53,066 bases of DNA. Origin: Thioalkalivibrio sp. XN8 (GTDB lineage Bacteria; Pseudomonadota; Gammaproteobacteria; Steroidobacterales; XN24). The position numbers and the translations under genes were made by a program. Of this stretch, positions 30,178-38,786 are shown one piece after another (the stretch's first letter is position 1; every line of letters starts with the position of its first letter). Location of the stretch: contig NZ_JAALFH010000042.1 in assembly GCF_011058255.1 (NCBI RefSeq), positions 1 through 53,066 of the forward strand. The letters are read 5' to 3'. Under the pieces are notes generated by a model that was not told where the DNA came from, ran no database searches, and saw only the letters and a list, made by a program, of their open reading frames with translations.

Positions 30178-31217
30178 CAGAAGGCGTCCTTGTTCTGGGC
30201 CTTGTAACGGGCCTCTTCGCGGCTGACGAGGCCCTTGCGCAGCAGCTCGGTCAGGCACTGGTCGAGCGTCTGCATGCCGATCGCCTGGCCGGTCTGGATG
30301 GCGGAGTACATCTGCGCGATCTTGCCCTCGCGGATGAGGTTCCGGATCGCCGCGCTGCCGATCATGATCTCGTGCGCCGCGATGCGCCCGCCGCCGATCT
30401 TCTTCAGCAGCGTCTGGCTGATGACGGCGCGCAGCGACTCCGACAGCATCGAGCGCACCATCTCCTTCTCGCCCGCCGGGAAGACGTCGACCACGCGGTC
30501 GATGGTCTTGGCGGCGGAGCTGGTGTGCAGGGTGCCGAAGACCAGGTGGCCGGTCTCGGCCGCCGTCAGCGCCAGGCGGATGGTCTCCAGGTCGCGCATC
30601 TCGCCGACCAGGATCACGTCCGGGTCTTCGCGCAGGGCCGAGCGCAGGGCCTCGGCGAAGCCCAGCGTGTCGCGATGCACCTCGCGCTGGTTGATCAGCG
30701 ATTTCTTGCTCTCGTGCACGAACTCGATCGGGTCCTCGATGGTGAGGATGTGATCGGGACGGTTGTTGTTGACGTGGTCGATCATCGCCGCCAGCGTGGT
30801 GGACTTGCCCGAGCCGGTGGGCCCGGTCACCAGCACGATGCCGCGCGGGTACATGGCGATGTCCTTGAAGATCTTCGGCGCCGCGAGGTCGTCGAGCGTC
30901 ATGATCTTCGAGGGAATGGTGCGGAAGGCGGCGCCCGCGCCCCGGTGCTGGTTGAAGGCGTTGACGCGGAAGCGGGCGAGGTCGGGAATCTCGAACGAGA
31001 AGTCGGTCTCGAAGAACTCTTCGTAGTCCTTCCGCTGCTTGTCGTTCATGATGTCGTAGACCATGCTGTGCACTTCCTTGTGCGTCAGCGGCGGCATGTT
31101 GATGCGCTTGACGTCGCCGTCGATACGGATCAACGGCGGCACCCCGGCAGACAGGTGCAGGTCCGAAGCCCCATTCTTGACGGAGAAACGGAGCAGTTGC
31201 TCGATGTCTACAGCCAT
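30177..31217 (-). CDS. pilT: PilT: type IV pilus retraction ATPase
   Basis: 346 residues, the standard length. Walker A GPTGSGKST (132-140), Asp box ILTIEDPIEFVH, Walker B VILVGEMRDLETI, His box TGHLVFGTLHTSSA, and the PilT-specific AIRNLIREGK near the C-terminus. It is the hexameric motor that depolymerises pilin at the inner-membrane base. First gene of the pilT-pilU-third-paralogue operon, divergent from yggS. A TATACT -10-like hexamer lies at 31286-31281 on the minus strand. Confidence 0.97.
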   Translation of the reverse strand: MAVDIEQLLRFSVKNGASDLHLSAGVPPLIRIDGDVKRINMPPLTHKEVHSMVYDIMNDKQRKDYEEFFETDFSFEIPDLARFRVNAFNQHRGAGAAFRTIPSKIMTLDDLAAPKIFKDIAMYPRGIVLVTGPTGSGKSTTLAAMIDHVNNNRPDHILTIEDPIEFVHESKKSLINQREVHRDTLGFAEALRSALREDPDVILVGEMRDLETIRLALTAAETGHLVFGTLHTSSAAKTIDRVVDVFPAGEKEMVRSMLSESLRAVISQTLLKKIGGGRIAAHEIMIGSAAIRNLIREGKIAQMYSAIQTGQAIGMQTLDQCLTELLRKGLVSREEARYKAQNKDAF

Positions 31218-31307
31218 CGCTAATCCCTTGTTTTACCGCCCGGTCCGACCGCCGAACGCGCCGCGCCGAGGGTCGCCCGCAGTATACATAACCTGTTGCC
31301 CGGCAAC

Positions 31308-32051
31308 ATGACGGACGTCTCAGAACGGCCGGTTGCGGCGCGGCTGGGGGCGGTGCGCGAGCGCATTGCGGCGGCGGCCCGCGCGGCCGGCCGGGACCCG
31401 GCGGAAATCCGGCTGGTCGGGGTCAGCAAGCGCCAGCCGGTGGCCGCTATCCGGGCCGCGATCGACGCGGGCCTGGCGGACCTGGGGGAAAACTTCGTCC
31501 AGGAAGCCGTCGCCAAGATGGATGCGCTGGGACCGGTCCTGGGGACTGTCCCGGGGACAGTCCCCAGGACCGGTCCCAAATGGCATTTCATCGGCGCGCT
31601 CCAGTCCAACAAGACCGCCGTGGCGGCGGCCCGGTTCGATTGGGTCCAGAGCGTGGACCGGCTGAAGCTGGCCGAGCGGCTGTCGCGCCAGCGCCCGGCC
31701 GAGCTGCCGCCCCTGAATGTCTGCCTGCAGGTGCACATCGGGGCCGAGGCCAGCAAGGCGGGCGTGCCCGTGGCCGAGGCGGCCGCGCTGGCGCACCAGG
31801 TGGCCGGGCTGCCGCAACTCCGGCTGCGCGGCCTGATGGCGGTGCCGCCCCCGGAGACCGACCCGGCCCGCCAGCGCGCCTGGTGCCGGCAGCTGGCGGA
31901 GCTCTTTCGCGCACTGCAGCATGACGGCCTGGCCCTCGACACCCTGTCGATGGGCATGTCGGACGACCTCGAGGCCGCCATCGCCGAGGGGGCCACGATG
32001 GTCCGCATCGGCACCGCGGTCTTCGGCCCGCGCCCGGCCGGCCCGATTTGA
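31308..32051 (+). CDS. yggS: YggS/PLPBP family pyridoxal phosphate homeostasis protein
   Basis: 247 residues from ATG 31308; a Met four codons upstream (31296) is the alternative. PLP-binding Lys in LVGVSKRQP, then GENFVQEA, WHFIGALQSNK, LRLRGLMAVPPPE, LSMGMSDDLEAAIAEG and VRIGTAVFG, all diagnostic. The protein buffers PLP and affects amino acid metabolism. Between MDAL and KWHFIG it carries GPVLGTVPGTVPRTGP, encoded by a 51-bp palindromic element, in the loop before the WHFIG strand. It heads the yggS-proC-yggT cluster found next to pilT in many gammaproteobacteria. Confidence 0.95.
   Translation: MTDVSERPVAARLGAVRERIAAAARAAGRDPAEIRLVGVSKRQPVAAIRAAIDAGLADLGENFVQEAVAKMDALGPVLGTVPGTVPRTGPKWHFIGALQSNKTAVAAARFDWVQSVDRLKLAERLSRQRPAELPPLNVCLQVHIGAEASKAGVPVAEAAALAHQVAGLPQLRLRGLMAVPPPETDPARQRAWCRQLAELFRALQHDGLALDTLSMGMSDDLEAAIAEGATMVRIGTAVFGPRPAGPI
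31528..31578. repeat. Palindromic element, longest form, inside yggS
   Basis: 51 bp built of TGGGACCGGTCCT, GGGGACTGTCCC, GGGGACAGTCCCC and AGGACCGGTCCCA, an almost perfect nested palindrome. Its length is a multiple of three, and all six frames are free of stop codons. Confidence 0.88.
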
Positions 32052-32083
32052 GGCCGCCGGCCACTCCGCTATCCTGTCACCCC

Positions 32084-32923
32084 ATGGAAGCCACGCGCAT
32101 CAGTTTCATCGGCGGCGGCAACATGGCGCGCAGCCTCGTCGGCGGCCTGCTGGCCGACGGCGCCCCGGCGGGCACCCTGCAGGTCGCCGAGCCCGACCCC
32201 GCGCGCCGCGCCGCGCTGCAGGCGGACTTCGGCGTGGCGGTCGGCGACGACAACGTGGCGGCCGCAGCCGCGGCCGAGGTGGTGGTGCTGGCGGTGAAAC
32301 CCCAGGTCGCGCCGGAAGTGGCGCGGGAGATCGCGACCGCGGTGGCCGATCACCGCGCGCTGGTCATCTCCATCGCCGCCGGGATCCGCAGCAGCGACCT
32401 GGAACGCTGGCTCGGCGCGGGCGCCGCGGTGGTCCGGGCCATGCCGAACACGCCGGCCCTGCTCGGTTGCGGCGCCACGGCGCTGTACGCCGGCGGCGCC
32501 GTCAGCGACCCCCAGCGGGAGCTGGCGGAAGCCATCCTGCGCGCCGTCGGCTCGGTCAGCTGGGTGGCGCAGGAAGACCAGATGGATGCCGTCACGGCGC
32601 TCTCCGGCAGCGGCCCCGCCTACTTCTTCCTCCTCATCGAGGCCCTGGCCGACGCGGCGGCGGACCTCGGGCTGCCCCAGGACCTCGCCCGGCTGCTGGC
32701 CGTGGAGACCGCGCTGGGCGCGGCGCGCATGGCGCTGGAAAGCGAAGAGCCGATCGATGCCTTGCGCCGCCGGGTGACCTCGCCGGGCGGCACCACCGAG
32801 GCCGCCCTGCACGCCTTCGAAGCCGGCGGCTTCAGGGAACTCGTGGCCACCGCGCTGCGCCGGGCCGAGGCCCGCTCGCGCGAGCTGGCCGATCGCTTCG
32901 GACAGGAACAAAGAGAGTCATAA
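32084..32923 (+). CDS. proC: Pyrroline-5-carboxylate reductase
   Basis: 279 residues from ATG 32084 (the frame extends to 32048 but MEATRISFIGGGNMA is the natural start). N-terminal Rossmann motif ISFIGGGNMARSLVGGL; VLAVKPQV; RAMPNTPALLGCGATAL; and the C-terminal AVTALSGSGPAYFFLLIEAL and RRRVTSPGGTTEAAL. It catalyses the last step of proline synthesis with NAD(P)H. It follows yggS by 32 bases and precedes yggT by six. Confidence 0.97.
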   Translation: MEATRISFIGGGNMARSLVGGLLADGAPAGTLQVAEPDPARRAALQADFGVAVGDDNVAAAAAAEVVVLAVKPQVAPEVAREIATAVADHRALVISIAAGIRSSDLERWLGAGAAVVRAMPNTPALLGCGATALYAGGAVSDPQRELAEAILRAVGSVSWVAQEDQMDAVTALSGSGPAYFFLLIEALADAAADLGLPQDLARLLAVETALGAARMALESEEPIDALRRRVTSPGGTTEAALHAFEAGGFRELVATALRRAEARSRELADRFGQEQRES

Positions 32924-32929
32924 ACCCCG

Positions 32930-33478
32930 ATGGACGCGGCACTGTTTTTCGTCTTCAAGACCCTGCTCAACCTCTACCTGCTCACCTACCTGCTGCGGTT
33001 CCTGCTGCAGTGGTCGCGCGCGGATTTTCACAACCCCCTGTCGCAGTTCATCCTGCGGGTCACCGACCCGCTGGTCCGCCCGCTGCGCCGCGTGGTGCCG
33101 ACGTGGCGCGGGCTCGACCTGGCCTCGCTGGTGGCGCTGCTCCTGCTCCAGCTGGTCGCCACGGCGCTGTTGATGTTCATCGCCACCGACGGCATCAGCG
33201 GCAGCGGCATGCTGTTCTATTACGCGGTGCTCCGCATCCTGCTGAGCCTCCTCTATCTCTACTTCGTGGTGATCCTCGCCCACGTCGTGATCAGCTGGGT
33301 GAGCCCGGGCCACTGGAATCCCCTGATCAGCGTCCTGCACAGCCTGGCCGACCCGGTGCTGCGACCGGTGCGTCGCGTAGTACCGCCCATCGGCGGGCTC
33401 GACCTGTCGCCGCTGTTCGTGCTGATCGGTCTCCAGGCGCTGATGATCGTCTTGCGCGTGCCCGGCTACCTGGCCTGA
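32930..33478 (+). CDS. yggT: YggT family membrane protein
   Basis: 182 residues with two YGGT repeats, each a pair of transmembrane helices plus an amphipathic segment: LLTYLLRFLLQWSRADFHNP with VTDPLVRPLRRVVP, and later VVISWVSPGHWNP with LADPVLRPVRRVVPPIGGLDLSP. The family is linked to osmotic tolerance and cell envelope processes; its mechanism is unclear. It lies directly after proC, as usual. Confidence 0.94.
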   Translation: MDAALFFVFKTLLNLYLLTYLLRFLLQWSRADFHNPLSQFILRVTDPLVRPLRRVVPTWRGLDLASLVALLLLQLVATALLMFIATDGISGSGMLFYYAVLRILLSLLYLYFVVILAHVVISWVSPGHWNPLISVLHSLADPVLRPVRRVVPPIGGLDLSPLFVLIGLQALMIVLRVPGYLA

Positions 33479-33615
33479 AACCTAGTAAATATCCTTACGA
33501 AATCGTCTCCGCGAAATGCGCCGAGCGGCAAACTTTGAGCTATAGTTATCCCGCTAATGCACAGGAGGCTTCAGCGCTCGCTCGCCTCACTCCAGGAACC
33601 TCAAGGGAGAACTTC

Positions 33616-33945
33616 ATGGCCGCAAAGAAAAAGGCAGCCCCGGCAGCCAAGAAGCCGCCGACCAAGGCTGAGATCATTACCCAGATTTCCGAGAAGACGG
33701 GTCAGACGAAGAAAGACGTCGGCGCCGTGTTCGACGAGCTCAACGTCATCATCAAGAAGTCGCTGCGGTCCGCCGGCGAATTCTCCATGCCCGGCCTGAT
33801 GAAGGTCCGCGTGGTGAAGAAGCCCGCCACCAAGTCGCGCCTGGGCAAGAACCCCTTCACCGGCGAAGAGATCATGATCAAGGCCAAGCCGGCCCGGAAG
33901 GCCGTCAAGGTCACCGCGCTCAAGGGCCTCAAGGATATGATCTGA
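33616..33945 (+). CDS. HU-family DNA-binding protein with Lys/Ala-rich N-terminal tail
   Basis: 109 residues, longer than the standard 90. It begins with MAAKKKAAPAAKKPPTKAE, a histone-tail-like basic stretch, then the HU/IHF fold: IITQISEKTGQTKKDVGAVF, FSMPGLMKVRVVKKPATKSR and GKNPFTGEEIMIKAKPARKA, where the GKNPxTGEEI-type signature is diagnostic. It should bind and bend DNA non-specifically. The ribosome binding site is AAGGGAGA. A TATAGT hexamer at 33541 may be its -10 element. A terminator follows the gene. Confidence 0.92.
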   Translation: MAAKKKAAPAAKKPPTKAEIITQISEKTGQTKKDVGAVFDELNVIIKKSLRSAGEFSMPGLMKVRVVKKPATKSRLGKNPFTGEEIMIKAKPARKAVKVTALKGLKDMI

Positions 33946-33960
33946 GCCCTGCGGGGCTGC

Positions 33961-33990
33961 GGGCCCGGGCAGTGCCGGGCCCTGCTTATT
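33961..33990 (+). terminator. Terminator-like hairpin after the HU gene
   Basis: GGGCCCGG-GCAGTG-CCGGGCCC (33961-33982) followed by TGCTTATT. Strong 8-bp GC stem with a modest T-rich tail, 15 bases after the HU stop codon. Confidence 0.6.
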
Positions 33991-34456
33991 CCGGGGCGTC
34001 CGTACTGCGCAGTACGGACGCCCTTATCGTTGCGTACTCCGCCCGGCGCAGGTGCAGCAGGTCCGCCAGCTTGGACAGCAGGTGCTGCTCGTGCGAGTCG
34101 AAGCGGCCGTCGCTGGCCGCCACCTCGGCCACCATGCGGACCACCTCGCGCCGCTCCTCCGGCGCCAGGGTATCGTTCAGCACCCGGGTGAACTCGTAGA
34201 GCGAGACCGTGTGCTCGAGCCGGCGGTCGGCCTGCGCCAGCAGCGACTCGGCCGCCTCCCGCTCCAGCGCGAAATGCTCGGCCAGCACCAAGCCCGCGGC
34301 GTTCCGCTCCTCTTCGGTCTCGCCGCGGTCGGCCCGCGCCATCTCCAGCAGCAGGGCCGCGGTGGCCAGCCGCAGGTCGTGCCCGGGCGGCCCGTCCGTC
34401 TCGCCCGGCGCCCCGCCCAGCGCGTCGTGCAGCAATGCCTTCAGTCGCTCGATCAT
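33986..34456 (-). CDS. TerB-family tellurite resistance/acidic metal-binding-type protein
   Basis: 156 residues, mostly helical and acidic. The TerB-like core is DLRLATAALLLEMARADRGE (about 27-46), EEERNAAGLVLAEHFAL, and the second half VAEVAASDGRFDSHEQHLLS, where acidic residues line up as in COG4103/TerB. It may bind divalent metals. Its last nine residues (VLRSTDAPE) are encoded by a perfect 30-bp palindrome, suggesting the original C-terminus was altered. It overlaps the upstream hydrolase gene by four bases. Confidence 0.85.
   Translation of the reverse strand: MIERLKALLHDALGGAPGETDGPPGHDLRLATAALLLEMARADRGETEEERNAAGLVLAEHFALEREAAESLLAQADRRLEHTVSLYEFTRVLNDTLAPEERREVVRMVAEVAASDGRFDSHEQHLLSKLADLLHLRRAEYATIRASVLRSTDAPE
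33994..34023. repeat. Perfect 30-bp palindrome at the 3' end of the terB-like gene
   Basis: GGGCGTCCGTACTGC joined directly to its reverse complement GCAGTACGGACGCCC, without loop. It lies in the convergent gap between the HU terminator and the TerB-like coding end. It may serve as a terminator for the minus-strand unit or be a REP-like element; its sequence differs from the GGGGACTGTCCC family. Confidence 0.8.
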
Positions 34457-35139
34457 GCCTCGCTTCCTCGTGCCGTGCGCTGCAGGAAATCCTGCACCGC
34501 GGCCTGCAGTTCATTCAGCCGGCCATGGAAGAAATGGCTGGTCTCCGGCAGCAGCACCAGCTCCGGCGGCTGTGGGCGGGCCTCGACCCACGCCTGTACC
34601 GCCTGCCAGTCCACCAGCTCGTCGGCCTGGCCCTGCACCACCAGCCAGGGCAGCCGCGGCGCCGGGCCCTCCCCGAGGGGAAAGCGCTGCACCGGCGGCG
34701 CCACGGTCACCAGCGCGGCGGGCGCGGCCGCGGCGGCCGCCTGCAGCGCCACGTAGCTGCCGAAGGAAAAGCCGGCCAGCCACAGCGGCCGGTCCGGCCA
34801 CCGCCGGCGCGCCCACTCGATCACCGCCAGCACATCCTCGGTCTCGCCGCGGCCCTCGTCCCAGCCGCCGGCGCTGGCGCCGACGCCGCGGAAGTTGAAG
34901 CGCACCGACGGCGCCCCGAGCCGGTTGGCCGCCCGCGCGACCGTGTGCACCACCTTGTTGCGCATGGTGCCCTGGTAGAGCGGGTGAGGATGACAGACCA
35001 CCGCCAGCGCGGGGGGTTCCCCGCCGCCCTCCTCGGCCGGGTCCTCGACAATCGCTTCCAGCGGGCCGGCCGGCCCCGGAATCACGACGTTTTGCGGCCG
35101 TGGCGGGCGCCACGGCTGGTCACGGTACAATGCGGTCAT
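34453..35139 (-). CDS. Alpha/beta hydrolase (COG2945-type)
   Basis: 228 residues from ATG 35139 (MTALYRDQPW); the frame reaches 35214 but that part lies inside rocD. Features are VVCHPHPLYQGTMRNKVVHT, RFNFRGVGASAGGWDEGRGE, the nucleophile elbow GFSFGSYVAL and the C-terminal TSHFFHGRLNEL with the catalytic His. Members are serine hydrolases of unassigned substrate. It is divergent from rocD and overlaps the TerB-like gene downstream. Confidence 0.88.
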   Translation of the reverse strand: MTALYRDQPWRPPRPQNVVIPGPAGPLEAIVEDPAEEGGGEPPALAVVCHPHPLYQGTMRNKVVHTVARAANRLGAPSVRFNFRGVGASAGGWDEGRGETEDVLAVIEWARRRWPDRPLWLAGFSFGSYVALQAAAAAAPAALVTVAPPVQRFPLGEGPAPRLPWLVVQGQADELVDWQAVQAWVEARPQPPELVLLPETSHFFHGRLNELQAAVQDFLQRTARGSEA

Positions 35140-35170
35140 GTCCCATAGGATGCCCGAAGGCGAGGACCCC

Positions 35171-36370
35171 ATGCACCCGCTGATCGAGCTGGAGTCGCGC
35201 CATTGCGCGCACAATTACCACCCGCTGCCCGTGGTGCTGGTGCGCGGCGAAGGCCACTACGTGTGGGACGACCAGGGCAATCGCTACCTGGACATGATGA
35301 GCGCCTACTCGGCCGTCAGCCACGGCCACGCCCATCCGCGCATCGTCAATGCCCTGGTCGAGCAGGCCCGCTCGCTCAACATCGTCTCGCGCGCCTTCCA
35401 CAGCAACCGGCTCGGCGCCTTCCTGGAGCGCATCTGCCGCCTCACCGGCCAGGACATGGCGCTGCCGATGAACACCGGCGCCGAGGCGGTGGAGACGGCG
35501 CTCAAGGCCGCGCGCAAGTGGGCCTGGCAGGTCAAGGGCGTCCCCGACGGGAAGCAGGAAATCATCGCCTGCGAGGGCAACTTCCACGGTCGCACCATCG
35601 CCATCTGCGGGCTGTCCACCGAGCGCCAGTACCGGGAGGGCTTCGGCCCCTTCCCGCCCGGCCTCAAGACGGTGCCCTACGGCGACGCGGCCGCGCTCGA
35701 GGCCGCGATCACGCCGCGCACCGCCGCCTTCCTGGTGGAGCCGATCCAGGGCGAAGGCGGCATCGTCATCCCGCCGGACGGCTACCTCGCGGCCTGCGCC
35801 GAGATCTGCCGCCGCCACAACGTGATGCTGATCGCCGACGAAGTCCAGACCGGGCTCGGCCGGACCGGCAAGCTGCTCGCCTGCGAGCACGAGGGCGTGC
35901 AGCCGGACGGGCTGGTGCTGGGGAAGGCCCTGGGCGGCGGCGTGCTGCCGGTTTCCATGTTCCTCGCCCGGCGCGAGCTGATGGAAGTGTTCCGTCCCGG
36001 CGACCACGGCAGCACCTTCGGCGGCAACCCGCTGGCGGCCGCGGTCGGGCTCGAGGCCCTGCAGGTGCTCGAGGACGAGAACCTGGTCGAGGAGAGCGCG
36101 TCCAAGGGCGCCTGGCTGCTGGAGGAACTCCGCGGCATCGACAGCCCCCTGGTACGCGAGGTGCGCGGCCGCGGGCTGTTCATCGGCATCGAGATCGACC
36201 CCAAGCGGTCCACCGCGCGCGCCGTGGTCGAGCGGCTGATGGCGCGCGGCCTGCTGAGCAAGGAAACCCACGAGACGGTGGTCCGGCTGGCGCCGCCCCT
36301 GGCAATCCCGATGGCATTGCTGGCCTGGGCGGTCGAGGAGCTGCGCCTCGTCCTGACTGAAGGAGATTGA
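35171..36370 (+). CDS. rocD: Ornithine aminotransferase
   Basis: 399 residues from ATG 35171 (MHPLIELES), preceded by GGCGAGG; ATGs at 35138 and 35150 would add 11 or 7 residues but overlap the divergent hydrolase start. A TACAAT hexamer at 35126-35131 would start transcription near 35138, supporting 35171. Diagnostic motifs are HNYHPLPVVLVRGEGHYVWD, LDMMSAYSAVSHGH, MNTGAEAVETALKAARKW, EPIQGEGGIVIP, ADEVQTGLGRTG and the PLP lysine in LGKALGGGVLPVS. It interconverts ornithine and glutamate semialdehyde, linking with ProC encoded nearby. Confidence 0.95.
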   Translation: MHPLIELESRHCAHNYHPLPVVLVRGEGHYVWDDQGNRYLDMMSAYSAVSHGHAHPRIVNALVEQARSLNIVSRAFHSNRLGAFLERICRLTGQDMALPMNTGAEAVETALKAARKWAWQVKGVPDGKQEIIACEGNFHGRTIAICGLSTERQYREGFGPFPPGLKTVPYGDAAALEAAITPRTAAFLVEPIQGEGGIVIPPDGYLAACAEICRRHNVMLIADEVQTGLGRTGKLLACEHEGVQPDGLVLGKALGGGVLPVSMFLARRELMEVFRPGDHGSTFGGNPLAAAVGLEALQVLEDENLVEESASKGAWLLEELRGIDSPLVREVRGRGLFIGIEIDPKRSTARAVVERLMARGLLSKETHETVVRLAPPLAIPMALLAWAVEELRLVLTEGD

Positions 36371-36374
36371 AGCG

Positions 36375-37007
36375 ATGAAACTGATCGTCGAAGGCATCGA
36401 GGACGGCAAGGCCATCCCGGAGAAGTTCGCCTTCGGGGTGCAGGACCCGGACAACCACGTGCGGCTGGGCCGGAACCTGAACCCCGGCATCCGCTGGGCG
36501 GACCTGCCCGACGGCACGAAGACCCTCGTGCTGGTCTGCGTCGACGACGACGTGCCGACGAAGCCGGACGACGTCAACCAGGAAGGACGGACCGTGCCGG
36601 CCTCGCTGCCGCGCGGCAAGTTCTATCACTGGGTGATGGTGGATTTGCCGCCCAAGCCCGGCAGCATCGCCGAGGGCAGCTGCAGCAACGGCGTGGTCGC
36701 GCGGGGCAAGGGCTCGCCGCTGGGGCCGAAGGGCTCGCGCCAGGGCCGCAACGACTATACGGCCTGGTTCGAGGGCGACGAGGAAATGGGCGGCGTGTAC
36801 CTCGGCTATGACGGCCCCTGCCCGCCGTGGAACGACGAGATCCCGCACCACTACCACTTCGTGCTGTACGCCACCGACCTCGAGCGCTGCCCGGTGGAGG
36901 GCGCCTTCAGCCCCGACGAGGTGGAGACGGCGCTGATCGGCCACGTGCTGGCCAGCGCGAAGGTGACCGGGCTCTACTCGCTCAACCCGGACGTGCCGGC
37001 GGCCTGA
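36375..37007 (+). CDS. YbhB/YbcL-type phosphatidylethanolamine-binding protein homologue
   Basis: 210 residues. PEBP fold motifs are LNPGIRWADLPDGTKTLVLV, the DD.D region (VCVDDDVPTKPDD), FYHWVMVDLPP, YDGPCPPWNDEIPHHYHFVL and LYATDLERCPVEG. Bacterial members bind anionic ligands; their physiology is poorly known. It starts four bases after rocD with AAGGAG as ribosome binding site, so the two are co-transcribed. The end converges with the TonB-like gene. Confidence 0.9.
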   Translation: MKLIVEGIEDGKAIPEKFAFGVQDPDNHVRLGRNLNPGIRWADLPDGTKTLVLVCVDDDVPTKPDDVNQEGRTVPASLPRGKFYHWVMVDLPPKPGSIAEGSCSNGVVARGKGSPLGPKGSRQGRNDYTAWFEGDEEMGGVYLGYDGPCPPWNDEIPHHYHFVLYATDLERCPVEGAFSPDEVETALIGHVLASAKVTGLYSLNPDVPAA

Positions 37008-37008
37008 C

Positions 37009-37470
37009 TCAGGGCTGCGGCGGCACTTCGTCCGGGCTGACCCGGAACGGCACCACTTCGACGTAGCTGCCGCCGCCCTCGCGCGGCGGGTAGCGGCGCT
37101 GCTCCACCTGGCGCAGCGCCCGGGCCTCGTAGACCCCGGCCGGCAGCGCGTTCACCACCTCGGCGCGGACGACGCGCCCCTCGGCATCGGTCTCGACCTC
37201 GAGCTGGACGAAACCCGAAACCTGGCGCGCGGGAATTTCCAGCGGCTCGACGGTCGGCGGCGGGGGCGGCGTCGGGTCGGGGCGCTCGCGGCTCAGCAGC
37301 GCGCCCAGGTCGACCCGGTCGGTCCGCGACAGCAGCTCGACCGGGTGCGTCTCGAGCTCGTCCTCGGGCTGGTCCAGCAGCCCGAAGCCCCACAGCACGC
37401 CGACCATCAGCGCCAGCACCACCATGGTGGCGGCGCCGGCGAAGCCCAAAAACTGCAGCGGCCGGTTCAC
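37009..37470 (-). CDS. Short TonB-like protein
   Basis: 153 residues: one transmembrane helix ([17 protein letters not shown], about 16-32), a proline tract ([13 protein letters not shown]) and a TonB C-terminal-like domain ([36 protein letters not shown]). It resembles small TonB proteins but is shorter than usual, with a proline spacer too short to span much periplasm. No ExbB/ExbD or receptor gene is adjacent. It overlaps the amidohydrolase stop by four bases. Confidence 0.78.
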   Translation of the reverse strand: MNRPLQFLGFAGAATMVVLALMVGVLWGFGLLDQPEDELETHPVELLSRTDRVDLGALLSRERPDPTPPPPPTVEPLEIPARQVSGFVQLEVETDAEGRVVRAEVVNALPAGVYEARALRQVEQRRYPPREGGGSYVEVVPFRVSPDEVPPQP

Positions 37471-38786
37471 GATCCGGCCGGGCTCCAGGCGTCGTTGCGA
37501 TACACCATGCCTTCCTTCATCACGAAGCGCACCTCGCTCATGGCGCCGATATCGGTGAGCGGGTCGCCCTCCACGGCGATGATGTCGGCCAGCTTGCCCG
37601 CCTCGATGGTGCCGAGCCGGTCCTCGATGCCGAGGAACTTCGCCGCCACCGAGGTCGCCGACTGGATGGCCTCCATCGGCGGCATGCCGGCCTCGACCAT
37701 GAAGCCGAACTCGCGCGCGTTGGTGCCGTGCGGGCCCACGCCGCAGTCGGTGCCGAAGACGATGTTCACGCCCTCCCGGTAGGCCTTGGCGAAGGTGTCC
37801 TGGATCTGCGGCCCGATCGCCGCCGCCTTCGGCCGCACGACGTCAGGGAGGTAACCGGGCTCCTCCGCCTTTTCCGCCACGAACTTGCCGGCGTGGATGG
37901 TCGGCACGTACCAGGTGCCGTGCTTCTTCATCAGCCGGATCACCTCGTCGTCCATCAAGGTGCCGTGCTCGATGGAGTACACGCCGGCCTCGACGGCGCG
38001 CTTCATGCCCTCGGCGCCGTGCGCGTGCGCGGCGACGCGCAAACCGTAGTCGCGTGCGGTGTCGACGATGGCCTCGAGCTCGTCCTCCTTGAACTGGGGG
38101 TTGAGGCCGTTCTTCGCCAGGCTCATCACCCCGCCGGTGGCGGTGATCTTGATCAGGTCGGCGCCGTCCTTGTAGCGCTGGCGCACGGCCTTGCGCGCGT
38201 CGGCCACGCCGTTGATCACCCCTTCCCGCGGTCCCGGGTCGCCGGCGATGTGCTCGGCCCAGCCGTTGGTCGGGTCGGCATGCCCGCCGGTGGTGGCGAT
38301 GGACTTGCCGGAGGTGAAGATGCGCGGGCCGACCACCTTGCCGCCTGCGATGGCGTCGCGCAGGGCGATGGAGACGTTGTAGCGGTCGCCGAGGTCGCGG
38401 ATGGTGGTGAACCCGGCCTCCAGCGTCCGGCGCGCATAGACCGTGGACTGGAGCGTGACTTCCGGCGCGTCCTGGGTAAAGCGCTCGATGTAGGAGTTGC
38501 GGCTGTTCTCGCTGGAGACATGGGTGTGCATGTCCATCAGCCCCGGCAGCACGGTGGCGTCCGACAGGTCGATGACCCGGTCGCCCGGCCCGGGTGCGCG
38601 ATGACCCGCTTCCACGGCCACGATGCGCTCGCCTTCGACCACGATGGTGGACGGCCCCGCCGCCTGGTCGGCGCGGCCGTCGATCAGCCGGCCGGCGTGG
38701 ATCAGGGTGGCGGCGTCAGCCGCGCCCGACGACAGGAGGATGACCGCCGCGGCGAGCGCCGCGACGCTGCGCTGGCCGAGCGCCAT
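37467..38786 (-). CDS. Secreted metal-dependent amidohydrolase (imidazolonepropionase/prolidase-like)
   Basis: 439 residues with a signal peptide ([16 protein letters not shown]). Metal ligands appear as MDMHTHV (His87, His89), LIKITATGG (Lys213, probably carbamylated), AAHAHG (His254, His256), SIEHGT (His274) and FGTDCG (Asp347). This set matches the amidohydrolase superfamily members annotated Xaa-Pro dipeptidase or imidazolonepropionase-like. It probably hydrolyses peptides or cyclic amides in the periplasm. The start shares a base with the stop of the FKBP gene upstream, indicating co-expression. Confidence 0.92.
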   Translation of the reverse strand: MALGQRSVAALAAAVILLSSGAADAATLIHAGRLIDGRADQAAGPSTIVVEGERIVAVEAGHRAPGPGDRVIDLSDATVLPGLMDMHTHVSSENSRNSYIERFTQDAPEVTLQSTVYARRTLEAGFTTIRDLGDRYNVSIALRDAIAGGKVVGPRIFTSGKSIATTGGHADPTNGWAEHIAGDPGPREGVINGVADARKAVRQRYKDGADLIKITATGGVMSLAKNGLNPQFKEDELEAIVDTARDYGLRVAAHAHGAEGMKRAVEAGVYSIEHGTLMDDEVIRLMKKHGTWYVPTIHAGKFVAEKAEEPGYLPDVVRPKAAAIGPQIQDTFAKAYREGVNIVFGTDCGVGPHGTNAREFGFMVEAGMPPMEAIQSATSVAAKFLGIEDRLGTIEAGKLADIIAVEGDPLTDIGAMSEVRFVMKEGMVYRNDAWSPAGS

